Shown: positions 55,955-64,000 of the stretch, in pieces
How the letters are laid out: every line of letters begins with the position of its first letter
Position numbering within the stretch: the stretch's first letter is position 1
Assembly: GCA_002840835.1 (NCBI GenBank)
Contig: PHCQ01000019.1
Coordinates: forward strand, 22,171-86,170
DNA from: Betaproteobacteria bacterium HGW-Betaproteobacteria-16
GTDB taxonomy: Bacteria > Pseudomonadota > Gammaproteobacteria > Burkholderiales > Burkholderiaceae_C
Direction: 5' to 3'
Length of the DNA: 64,000 nucleotides
Position numbers and translations under genes: made by a program
Notes under the pieces: generated by a model
Database searches by the model: none
Told to the model about the DNA's origin: nothing
Seen by the model: the letters and a program-made list of their open reading frames with translations, nothing else

Positions 55955-56503
55955 ATGTCTGAAGCCTCCGCTACTGAAAACTCGCCTTCCCTGAACTGGC
56001 CAGCGCCTGTGCGTCGCGTGGTCGACGAGCTAACCCGTCTGGGTCACCCGCACACACCTGTGATGCTCGATGACGCCGCGCGCACCGCACAGCAGGCGGC
56101 CGATGCGCTGGGTGTGGCGCTGGGGCAGATTGCCAAGAGCATCATCTTTCGTCGCAAGTCTGACGACGTGGCTGTGCTCGTGGTCACCTCGGGCGATTTG
56201 CGCGTGGATGAAAAAAAAGTGCAGGCCCTGGTGTGCGCCGACGGCGGAAAGCTGGGGCGCGCGGATGCCGAATTCGTCAAGACTCGCACGGGATTTTCCA
56301 TTGGTGGTGTGTCCCCGGTGGCGCATGCCCTGCCGCCTGTCACGCTGATTGACAAGGAGCTGTTCCGGTTCGACACCATCTGGGCGGCCGCCGGCCATCC
56401 CCATGCGGTGTTTCGCTTGAGTCCGGATGAGCTGGTGGTGCTCACAGGTGCGCCGGTGTGCGACGTGACCGTGGTCGCCACCCAGGAGCTTCCCCATGGA
56501 TGA
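55955..56503 (+). CDS. ybaK: YbaK/EbsC-type tRNA deacylase
   Basis: A 182-aa YbaK-like editing protein that removes wrongly charged amino acids from tRNA. IAKSIIFRRKSDDVAVLVV holds the substrate lysine, and GFSIGGVSPVAHALP is the conserved Gly/His motif. An in-frame upstream start would read into the repeat, so 55955 is preferred. It overlaps the next gene by eight bases. Confidence 0.88.
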   Translation: MSEASATENSPSLNWPAPVRRVVDELTRLGHPHTPVMLDDAARTAQQAADALGVALGQIAKSIIFRRKSDDVAVLVVTSGDLRVDEKKVQALVCADGGKLGRADAEFVKTRTGFSIGGVSPVAHALPPVTLIDKELFRFDTIWAAAGHPHAVFRLSPDELVVLTGAPVCDVTVVATQELPHG

Positions 56504-56744
56504 GCCAGCGGTCAACCTGCGCGCAGCGCGTGTGCGTCATGGCGCCCTGGGCGTACCGTCGCCTTGCCTCTCGGTCTGCCGCATGGACCGCGACCGCGCG
56601 GTCTGTGAAGGCTGCTGGCGCAGCATCGAAGAAATTGCCGCCTGGAGTCGCATGGCCGAGGCCGACAAGCTCGTGGTCTGGGAACGCATCGAAGCGCGCC
56701 AGCGCGACGCTCTGGCCTTGACACCACCTGCGCCGCTACCATGA
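56496..56744 (+). CDS. DUF1289 family small cysteine protein
   Basis: An 82-aa protein. SPCLSVCRMDRDRAVCEGCW at about 22-41 holds four cysteines that probably bind a metal or cluster, and RSIEEIAAWSRM follows, as in DUF1289. It is co-translated with ybaK upstream and the isomerase downstream (both overlap). Confidence 0.85.
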   Translation: MDEPAVNLRAARVRHGALGVPSPCLSVCRMDRDRAVCEGCWRSIEEIAAWSRMAEADKLVVWERIEARQRDALALTPPAPLP

Positions 56745-57469
56745 ACGACCCTCAGCCTCCAACCGCCAACGCGCTGCCTGCAAGTCCACCACGGCTGCAC
56801 GACATCACCTTCTACTTCGACCCCATTTCGCCCTACGCCTACCTGGCGTTCGAGCGACTACCGGAAACACTCATGGGCTTGAGCGTGCGGGTGCGGTACA
56901 AACCCGTGCTGTTCGCCGGCCTGCTCAAGGCACATGGGCAACGCGGCCCGGCCGAAATCGTGCCGAAGCGCGACTGGACCTACCGCCACGTTGGCTGGCT
57001 GGCACAGCACCACGGCGTGCCGTTGGACCTGCCCGCGGCACACCCTTTCAACCCGCTGGCGCTGCTGCGCCTGGCCCTGGCCTGCACCACCGATGATGCG
57101 CCAGGCGAGTGCAACCGCTATGTGGCCGAACAGGTGTTTCGCCACGTCTGGCGTGGCGGTCAGGACCCCAACGAACCCGCACGCCTTGCTGCGCTGGAAG
57201 CGCTGCTGCAAGACCACATGCGGCAGCGCCAGAAACCCTGGCTCGCGCCCGACAGTGAAGAAGTCAAGCAGCGTCTGCGCACCAACACCGAAGAGGCGCT
57301 CGCGCTTGGCCTGTTCGGTGTGCCCGCCATGGTGGTCAATGGGCTCGTCTTCTGGGGTCTGGATGGCCTGCCGATGTTGCGCGACTACCTCGATGATGGC
57401 GCCTGGTTCACAAGCGGCGCCTGGGAGGCAGCTGCTGCGTTGCCGGTGGGTGTGCAGCGGCAGCGTTGA
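56741..57469 (+). CDS. 2-hydroxychromene-2-carboxylate isomerase family protein
   Basis: A 242-aa DsbA-fold protein of the kappa-GST/HCCA isomerase group. FYFDPISPYAYLAFERLP has the Ser-containing active site in place of the CxxC. KRDWTYRHVGWLAQ and GLFGVPAMVVNGLVFWG follow, with the cis-proline. Its natural substrate is not clear without aromatic-degradation genes nearby; it may be a glutathione-linked isomerase of general use. Confidence 0.85.
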   Translation: MNDPQPPTANALPASPPRLHDITFYFDPISPYAYLAFERLPETLMGLSVRVRYKPVLFAGLLKAHGQRGPAEIVPKRDWTYRHVGWLAQHHGVPLDLPAAHPFNPLALLRLALACTTDDAPGECNRYVAEQVFRHVWRGGQDPNEPARLAALEALLQDHMRQRQKPWLAPDSEEVKQRLRTNTEEALALGLFGVPAMVVNGLVFWGLDGLPMLRDYLDDGAWFTSGAWEAAAALPVGVQRQR

Positions 57470-57830
57470 GCAGCAGAGATTGGTGACGCTGCGGGCGGCG
57501 CGGACGGCTTCTCCCTGCATTCACTTTTCTCTACGGAAGCTTGGCTTGGCCGGGTCTCGCCCCGGCGGGCGACCTACCTTTCTTTGCTTCGCCGAAGAAA
57601 CGTAGGCCCAAGAAAGGCGAGCCGAAGTCCGGGCCCCTACGGGGTTCCTTGCGCTGCTCGCGTCGAGGGGGGTCGGGCTGAACTCGCCTTCGGCTCAGAC
57701 AACGCCCGCCCTGATCCGCTCGACGCTGCGCGGCTCAGCCCGGCCACACGGCGAAGAGGGGGATCGGGATCGGACTCCCCCTCAAGCGAACGTGCCTTCG
57801 CTCTTTGAGGGGACTGCATGTTTCCAGCCT
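57470..57830. repeat. Second type of intergenic repeat-like region with nested hairpins
   Basis: No gene is supported in this gap. It contains CCTTTCTT (57577-57584) and AAGAAAGG (57610-57617) as outer arms and GCTTCG/CGAAG as an inner stem. GC-rich dyads and a CGACGCTGCGCGGCTC segment come later. The composition resembles repeat sequences common in Burkholderiales intergenic DNA. It is a single copy in this window. Confidence 0.45.
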
Positions 57831-57833
57831 GAA

Positions 57834-57937
57834 GTGTCCCTTATCCAGAGATACCGTCGGGCCGGCTTTGCCGGACGACTGGTATCGTCCTCTTGAGGGG
57901 GGATGCGGCTACACGCAGTGAGCAAGCGACGGGGGTG
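57834..57937. repeat. GC-rich intergenic repeat, short form (diverged)
   Basis: One copy with GCCGGCTTTGCCGGACGACTG and a degraded CCTCTTGAGGGGGG stem, in the convergent gap before ehuA. The tail differs from other copies. Confidence 0.6.
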
Positions 57938-57947
57938 GGCACAATTT

Positions 57948-58771
<824 letters not shown>

Positions 58772-58775
<4 letters not shown>

Positions 58776-59449
58776 GTGCGTCTCCCTGCGCGTTGTTTGA
58801 GTCGCTGTTCCACCCGGCGGATCAGCGCCGCAGACACCAGGCTGAAGACCAGAAAGAACAGGCCCACCAAGGTGATGGGTTCGGTGTATTGAAAGCTCTC
58901 GGAACCCAGGATCTTGGCGGTCTGCATGAGCTCCAGCACGGCAATGACGGACAGCAGCGGCGTTTCCTTGAACAGCGCCACCAGGTAGTTGCCCAGGGCC
59001 GGCACGATCGGAGGAATGGCCTGCGGCAGGATCACGTCCTTGAATGTGGTGAAGGGCGAAAGGTTGAGTGCCAGCGAGGCTTCCCACTGCCCCTTGGGCA
59101 CGTTCTCCAGCCCGGCCCGGTACACCTCGGAGCAATAAGCGCCGTAGTGCAGACCCAGCGCCAGCACGCCGGCCGGCATGGCGTCAATCGTGAGACCGAA
59201 TTCGGGCATCACGTAGTAAAGGAAAAAGATCTGGATCAGCAGCGGTGTGGACCGCACAAACTCCACCACCCCTGCCACCGCCAGCCGAAGCCACGCCGGC
59301 CCGGCCATGCGACCCACTGCAAACACCAGCCCCAGCACCAGCGCCAACACAAAGCCCATCAACGTGGCCTGCAAGGTCACGACCGAAGCCTCGGCAAGAA
59401 TCGGCAGGATCTCCCAAGCGTAAGCCCAGTCCCAGATTTGTGTGTTCAT
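58772..59449 (-). CDS. ehuD: Ectoine/hydroxyectoine ABC importer permease EhuD
   Basis: A 225-aa inner-membrane permease of the His/Glu/Gln family with five TM helices. The EAA loop is SEVYRAGLENVPKGQWEASLAL. It follows ehuC on the transcript after a 149-bp repeat-containing gap, and overlaps ehuA. Confidence 0.85.
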
Positions 59450-59489
59450 GCGACTGGTCTACTGCAAAAAAGAACGTATCCCGGCAGGC

Positions 59490-59596
59490 GTGCCTTCATC
59501 CAGGGGCAACGAGGGACGGCTCCGCCGGCACAAGCTGCCGCCCCCCCTCCCGTCGCAGGCGAGAGAGGGGGGTGACGCGAAGCGGCGCGGCGGGTG
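59490..59596. repeat. GC-rich intergenic repeat inside the ehu operon (ehuC-ehuD gap)
   Basis: One copy with GGCTCCGCCGG and the CCCCCCTCCC/AGAGAGGGGGG pair, between same-strand permease genes. It may weaken or process the transcript between the two permeases. Confidence 0.65.
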
Positions 59597-59598
59597 AT

Positions 59599-60309
59599 TC
59601 ACAGCTTGACTTTGCGTTCAAGCGCCCGGGTGCCTACCGTGATCAGCACCGACAACGCCAGGTACATCAGCAACACCAGGCTGAACACCTCCACCGTGCG
59701 CAGGGTGTTCTGGTTCACCTGCTGCGCCTTGAAGGTGAGGTCCGACAGTGTGATCAGCGACACCAGCGAGGTGGCCTTGAGCAGTTCGATCAGCAGATTG
59801 CCCCAGGGCGGGATCATGGCCACAAACGCCTGTGGCAGAACGATGCGGCGCAAGGCCTGCGTGTGCGTCATGTTCAACGCCTGCGCCGCTTCCCACTGGC
59901 CCTTCGCCACGCCACCGATGGCGCCACGCACCACCTCGGCCCCATACGCGCCTACGTTGAGGCCCAGCGCGACAATGCCCACCGTCATCGGGTTGAGCGT
60001 GATACCGAAGTGCGGCAACACGAAGAACAACCAGAACAGCTGGACCAGCGCCGATGTACCGCGAAAGGTTTCGATGTAAGCCACGGCCAGCCAGCGCAAT
60101 GGCCGTGGCGCATACAACTTGGCCAGGCCAGCCAGCAAAGCCATCACCATTGCCAGCAACGAACCTCCCAGCGCCACCAGCACGGTGATGCGGACGCCAC
60201 GTAACAGCTCAGGCAACAGCTCACCCAACGCCGTGAGGCTGGCCACGTGCAAGCCCGCCGCAAACGCGACGATGGCCATTACCAGGAGCAGAGGGGTCGA
60301 TTTGTGCAT
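59599..60309 (-). CDS. ehuC: Ectoine/hydroxyectoine ABC importer permease EhuC
   Basis: A 236-aa permease with about five TM helices. The EAA loop is AEVVRGAIGGVAKGQWEAAQAL. It is paralogous to EhuD, and the two form the heteromeric channel. Repeat copies flank it on both sides, separating it from ehuB and ehuD. Confidence 0.85.
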   Translation of the reverse strand: MHKSTPLLLVMAIVAFAAGLHVASLTALGELLPELLRGVRITVLVALGGSLLAMVMALLAGLAKLYAPRPLRWLAVAYIETFRGTSALVQLFWLFFVLPHFGITLNPMTVGIVALGLNVGAYGAEVVRGAIGGVAKGQWEAAQALNMTHTQALRRIVLPQAFVAMIPPWGNLLIELLKATSLVSLITLSDLTFKAQQVNQNTLRTVEVFSLVLLMYLALSVLITVGTRALERKVKL

Positions 60310-60381
60310 TTCAAAGACGGCGCCCGCTCACTACAGGGCAAGCGAGCTGCGGATAGGAGCACGAGGCCGTCCCAAAGTGCT

Positions 60382-60514
60382 TCCGGAGCGAAGTGCTTCG
60401 ATCCAGGGCACCCGTGGAACCGGCTTCGCCGGGCCACAGGGTGCGTCCCCCCTCCAAGCGCCGAAGGCGCGCCAGAGAGGGGGGAAGCCGCGTCAGCGGC
60501 GCAGGGGGGTGTCC
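60382..60514. repeat. GC-rich intergenic repeat, long form, reverse (ehuB-ehuC gap)
   Basis: One long-form copy in the opposite orientation to those at 25377 and 55622, with the added GCGCCGAAGGCGC hairpin. It occupies most of the 208-bp gap inside the operon. Confidence 0.7.
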
Positions 60515-60517
60515 CAC

Positions 60518-61375
60518 TTATTCCCCTGCGCAGTGCTGCTCGGCAGTCTTCTCAGGCAGGTTGGATTCGTCGAAGCCGAACTGCTTCACCATTGCCAGGT
60601 GCTCCGGTGTGCCGATGAACTTGGCCAGTTCGGCATTCACCGCGTCGCGCAGGGAGGTGTCTTCCGGGCGGAAACCGAACGAGCCTTCGCCCTTGTAGAT
60701 CTTGCCGTTGTGGGTGAAAGTGAAGGGCTTGGCGCGCTCGATGCCCTCGTCCTTGTTGGCCAGGTCCAGCGCCGTCAAAGAGGTGAAGGCCGCAGCCGAA
60801 GCGCGGCCGGACTTCACGTTGGCTACTGCTGCAGCGAAGTCGGGCACCGTCACTTCCTGGTCGCGCTTCATGCCGGCCAGTCGAGCGTGCTCGATCTCGG
60901 CGGTGCCTGCCACGAAAGCGATCTTGGCACCCTTGTCCACCGCGTGCTGGTAGGTGCTGATGCCATCGGGATTGCCGGTCTTGACCACCAGCGCCTCGCC
61001 AATGCCGTAGGTGGGGTTGGCGAAGATGATCTGCTTGCAGCGCGCGGGTGTGATGTACATCGAGGCCACGATGGCATCAAAGCGGCCGGCGCGCAGGCCC
61101 GGAATCAGTGAGCCCCATTCGGTCAGCACACCGTCAACCTCCTTGATGCCCAACTGCTTCATGACATGACGGAACACCGTGGGCGATTCGCCGGTGAGCT
61201 GGCCCGAGGCGGTGGCGTACGAATAAGGGGCTTCGTTGGCGAAGCCCACGCGGATGTAGCCTTGCTCACGCAGCTTATCCAGCGTGGTCTGGGCGCTGGC
61301 CAGGCTGGTGGAGAGCAGGGCGGTGGCGCCCAGCAGGGTCAGGATCGTGCGGCGGATGTGGAATCGTGTGGACAT
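60518..61375 (-). CDS. ehuB: Ectoine/hydroxyectoine-binding protein EhuB
   Basis: A 285-aa periplasmic receptor. A signal peptide (about 1-28, ending in LASAQ) is followed by TLDKLREQGYIRVGFANEAPY. WGSLIPGLRAGRFDAIVASM and YGIGEALVVKTG are EhuB-like blocks. It is 21 bp after ectD on the same strand, so uptake is transcribed with synthesis. Confidence 0.88.
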   Translation of the reverse strand: MSTRFHIRRTILTLLGATALLSTSLASAQTTLDKLREQGYIRVGFANEAPYSYATASGQLTGESPTVFRHVMKQLGIKEVDGVLTEWGSLIPGLRAGRFDAIVASMYITPARCKQIIFANPTYGIGEALVVKTGNPDGISTYQHAVDKGAKIAFVAGTAEIEHARLAGMKRDQEVTVPDFAAAVANVKSGRASAAAFTSLTALDLANKDEGIERAKPFTFTHNGKIYKGEGSFGFRPEDTSLRDAVNAELAKFIGTPEHLAMVKQFGFDESNLPEKTAEQHCAGE

Positions 61376-61396
61376 GGGTTTCTCCAGAAGTTGCGG

Positions 61397-62320
61397 TCAA
61401 CGGGCTTCGGGCAGGCCGGCGGGCGTGAAGTCAATGCGCTCGGCAATGAAGTTCGGGCGTGGCGCCAGACCGCAGAACGGGTCCACCGGGGTGTTGTGCA
61501 CGCTGTTGTAGACCACGAAGACGTTGCTGCGCGGCAGCGGCGTGATGTTGGAGTTCGAGCCGTGCATGATGTTGCACTCGAAGAACGTGACCGACCCCGC
61601 CAGGCCGGTGGGCGCGGTGATGCCAAAGTCGTTCACCAGTTGCGTCAGGCTGTCGTCGTCGGGCACGCCCACTTCCTGGCTTTTCAGGGATTTCTTGTAG
61701 TGGTTGTCGGGCGTTTCACCCACGCACGCCACAAAGCGCTGGTGCGAGCCGGGGATGATCATCAGCGGGCCGTTGTGCGGCGTGTTGGGCGTGAGGCTGA
61801 TGGAGCAGCTCACCATGCGCATGGCCGGCACGCCGTCTTCCACGTGCCAGGTTTCGAAGTCGGAGTGCCAATAGAACTCCTTGCCCCGGAAGCCACCCTT
61901 GTAGTTGATGCGCGACTGGTGGATGTACACATCGCTGCCCAGCAACTGGCGGGCAATGGCCACCAGTTTGGGGTGGTTGCACAGGCGGCGAATCACCTCG
62001 CTGCTCTGATGCACCGCGAAGATGGAACGCAACTCGCGGCTGCCGGGTTCGATCACGGCTTCGTCGGTGTCCTTCAGGGCTTCGTCGCTGCGCAGGCGCT
62101 GCAGTTCGGCCAGGCACTCGGCGATCTCGGCGTCGCTCAGCAGTTCGTCGAAGGTGAGGTGGCCGTTGTCTTCATAGAAGTGCAACTGGTGGGCGCTCAG
62201 CGGGCCGTCGTCGGCGCTGCCGTGCACCACCGGGTCCTTGCGTGGCGTGACCTGCGCCTGTGGGGCGATGCGGGAAGGGTAGCGGTCTTCGACCGATGTG
62301 GCTTGTGAGGCATTGCTCAT
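61397..62320 (-). CDS. ectD: Ectoine 5-hydroxylase
   Basis: A 307-aa Fe(II)/2-oxoglutarate dioxygenase that makes 5-hydroxyectoine. FYWHSDFETWHVEDG at 149-163 is the EctD signature and provides H152 and D154; H253 in NIMHGSNSN completes the iron triad. AAGGAGG precedes the ATG at 62320. It follows ectC by 22 bp. Confidence 0.95.
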   Translation of the reverse strand: MSNASQATSVEDRYPSRIAPQAQVTPRKDPVVHGSADDGPLSAHQLHFYEDNGHLTFDELLSDAEIAECLAELQRLRSDEALKDTDEAVIEPGSRELRSIFAVHQSSEVIRRLCNHPKLVAIARQLLGSDVYIHQSRINYKGGFRGKEFYWHSDFETWHVEDGVPAMRMVSCSISLTPNTPHNGPLMIIPGSHQRFVACVGETPDNHYKKSLKSQEVGVPDDDSLTQLVNDFGITAPTGLAGSVTFFECNIMHGSNSNITPLPRSNVFVVYNSVHNTPVDPFCGLAPRPNFIAERIDFTPAGLPEAR

Positions 62321-62342
62321 GGGGTTCCTCCTTTTCGTGCGC

Positions 62343-62732
62343 TCAGTCGGCGAGCGCGTAGGCGCCAGTGGCGTCGTGCACTTCGCGGCCGGTGAGCGGC
62401 GGGTTGAACACGCAGACCATGCGCATGTGGGTGCCCTTGTTGGCACGCAGGATGTGACGGTCGTGGTTGTTGAGGGCGTAAATGGTGCCGACGCGGATGT
62501 CGTGCGTCTGGCCGGTGGCCAGGTCGGTGATCTCGCCTGCGCCTTCGATGCAATACACCGTTTCCAGGTGGTTGCGGTATTCCATCTCCAGCTCGGCACC
62601 GGGTTTGATGACGGTGTCGTTGACCGAATAGCCCATGCCGGCGTCCTTGTAGATGAGCCGACGGCTGGTCCAGCCTTCGGTGTCGACGTCGGCAGCGGTG
62701 CCCAGAATGTCATCGAGGTGTTTGACGATCAT
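62343..62732 (-). CDS. ectC: Ectoine synthase
   Basis: A 129-aa cupin that cyclises N-gamma-acetyl-diaminobutyrate to ectoine. It begins MIVKHLDDILGTAADV and has EMEYRNHLETVYCIEG and a Cys/His-containing cupin core. Length and motifs are standard. It is 38 bp after ectB. Confidence 0.96.
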   Translation of the reverse strand: MIVKHLDDILGTAADVDTEGWTSRRLIYKDAGMGYSVNDTVIKPGAELEMEYRNHLETVYCIEGAGEITDLATGQTHDIRVGTIYALNNHDRHILRANKGTHMRMVCVFNPPLTGREVHDATGAYALAD

Positions 62733-62770
62733 GTGTGTTTCCTTTGTTCTTTGTGTCGGATAGGGCGGGA

Positions 62771-64000
62771 TCAGGCGGCCTTGCGCAGGCCTTGGCTCAT
62801 GACCGCGTGCAGGCTGGTTTCGATGATGTCGAGGCCGTGCAGCAGCTCGTCTTCCTTGATGGTCAGGCTGGGCAGCAGCTTGAGCACCTGGTCGTCGATG
62901 CCGGCGGTTTCAATGATCAATCCGCGCTCGAAGCAGGCCTGCGAGATGCGCGACGCCAGTCCGGCGTCCGCGAACTCCACACCCTGGATCAGGCCCCGGC
63001 CACGCACCGTGCCCTCAGCGCCTTGCTTGCGAAGGATCTGGGCCAGCCGTTCCTGCACGATGACGCTCTTCTGTTCCACGGCTTCCTGCAGCAGGCTGTT
63101 GCGCCAGTAGCTCAATGCAGCGGTGGCCGTGACAAACGCCGGGCAGTGACCGCGGAACGTGCCGTTGTGCTCGCCCGGCGCCCACTGGTCCATCTCTGGC
63201 TTGATCAGCACCAGTGCCAGCGGCAGACCGTAGCCGGAGAGCGACTTCGACAGCGTGACGATGTCGGGCACGATGCCGGCTTCCTCGAAGCTGAAGAAAT
63301 GCCCGGTGCGGCCGCATCCCACCTGGATGTCGTCGACGATGAGCACGATGCCATGCCGCTGCGTGATCTCACGCAGGCGGCGGATCCAGGCGGTGCTGGC
63401 CACATTCACGCCGCCTTCGGCCTGCACCGTTTCCAGGATCACGGCGGCAGGAATGTCCATGCCGCTGCCGTTGTCCACCAGCATGGATTCGAAATAGTCG
63501 AGCGTGTCGGTGTCGGCGCCCATGTAGCCATCGAACGGCATGGAGGCCGCGTTGCCCAGGGGGACGCCGGCACCGGCACGCTTGAAGCCGTTGCCGGTGA
63601 CCGACAGTGCACCCAGGGTCATGCCGTGAAACGCGTTGGTGAAACCCACCACCTGCTCACGACCGGTGACCTTGCGCGCCAGCTTGAGGGCGGCTTCCAC
63701 GGCATTGGTGCCGGTGGGGCCAGGAAACTGGAACTTGTAGGAAAGGCCGCGCGGCTGCAGGATCACTTCGTGGAAGTTCTTGATGAACGCTTCCTTGGCT
63801 TCGCTGTACATGTCCAGCGTGTGCGTGATGCCGTCGCGCATCAGGTAGGCCATCAGGGCCTGCTTGATCTTGTCGGGGTTGTGGCCGTAGTTGAGCACGC
63901 CGGCACCGCTGAAGAAGTCGAGATGGCGACGGCCCTGGGTGTCGGTCATCCACGCACCCTTGGCGGATGCAAACACGGCGGGGAAGTTGCGGCAATAGCC
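62771..64000 (-). CDS. ectB: Diaminobutyrate--2-oxoglutarate aminotransferase (5' end outside the window)
   Basis: At least 409 residues of a class III aminotransferase that makes diaminobutyrate from aspartate semialdehyde. YCRNFPAVFASAKGAWM at the window edge is close to the family's N terminus, so about 15 residues are missing. The PLP aspartate is in VDDIQVGCGRTG and the lysine in VTLSKSLSGYG. ectA is expected just beyond the window. It begins the operon running through ectC, ectD and ehuBCDA. Confidence 0.95.
   Translation of the reverse strand, partial: GYCRNFPAVFASAKGAWMTDTQGRRHLDFFSGAGVLNYGHNPDKIKQALMAYLMRDGITHTLDMYSEAKEAFIKNFHEVILQPRGLSYKFQFPGPTGTNAVEAALKLARKVTGREQVVGFTNAFHGMTLGALSVTGNGFKRAGAGVPLGNAASMPFDGYMGADTDTLDYFESMLVDNGSGMDIPAAVILETVQAEGGVNVASTAWIRRLREITQRHGIVLIVDDIQVGCGRTGHFFSFEEAGIVPDIVTLSKSLSGYGLPLALVLIKPEMDQWAPGEHNGTFRGHCPAFVTATAALSYWRNSLLQEAVEQKSVIVQERLAQILRKQGAEGTVRGRGLIQGVEFADAGLASRISQACFERGLIIETAGIDDQVLKLLPSLTIKEDELLHGLDIIETSLHAVMSQGLRKAA

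Noticed and set aside
54974..57469. Search for tRNA genes or an attachment site near repeats and the island
   Set aside because: No cloverleaf-like segment or duplicated att core was recognised by eye here or around 33-37 kb.

Overview
This window looks like a chromosome segment of a betaproteobacterium of the order Burkholderiales, most likely the family Comamonadaceae. The reasons are the high GC content, the recurrent family-type GC-rich intergenic repeat with a run of five G or C, and the mix of leucine/biotin, TRAP, PHA and Trk genes. A Hydrogenophaga-like organism would fit, but the genus is inference. No rRNA, tRNA, CRISPR array or intact insertion sequence was recognised.

Layout. (1) 1-4670: a predicted alpha-hydroxyketone quorum-sensing locus. 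It holds a CqsA/LqsA/JqsA-type synthase (+), a six-TM histidine kinase plus response regulator operon (-), and a divergent LuxR-type regulator (+). The same palindrome, CTGTCA-N4-TGACAG, lies upstream of the synthase and again at the start of the LuxR gene. (2) 4746-20854: coaX, then a storage-lipid neighbourhood. This contains a wax-ester synthase/DGAT, an acyl-CoA-binding protein, a PHA-system protein, a patatin, a phasin, a TetR regulator and a two-domain fatty-acyl-CoA reductase, interrupted by a molybdopterin oxidoreductase, an aminopeptidase lipoprotein, a binding protein and two peptidase-type hydrolases. (3) 21002-28182: TrkA with two TrkH paralogues in tandem, then a GST, a rhodanese, a YchJ protein and a HAD hydrolase. 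(4) 28423-33180: a TRAP transporter operon with an amidase and a 53-aa membrane protein. A 15-bp perfect hairpin separates the binding protein from the membrane subunits.

(5) 33181-37490: a less GC-rich accessory segment. It has a secreted coiled-coil protein, a secreted protein with NEF-type repeats, a DUF4041/GIY-YIG-like protein and a possible exonuclease relic. It lacks the host's intergenic repeat. (6) 37491-55621: leucine/acyl-CoA catabolism. An AraC regulator diverges from an acyl-CoA synthetase, followed by liuB, an acyl-CoA dehydrogenase, liuC, liuD and liuE. A vapBC toxin-antitoxin pair and bioA-bioF-bioD sit within the run, the latter directly in front of the biotin-carrying liuD. 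A GhrA-like reductase, an Ldh-family dehydrogenase and a LysE exporter complete it. (7) 55955-57469: ybaK, a DUF1289 protein and a DsbA-like isomerase in overlapping order. (8) 57948-64000 (-): ectoine synthesis and hydroxylation (ectB partial, ectC, ectD) followed by an ectoine-type ABC importer (ehuB, C, D, A).

The GC-rich intergenic repeat occupies five of the seven convergent gene junctions and several gaps inside operons. This suggests a role as a transcript-end or RNA-processing element. The most unusual content is the hydroxyketone signalling locus with its paired LuxR-box-like palindromes. Next come the wax-ester gene set and the accessory cassette at 33.2-37.5 kb.
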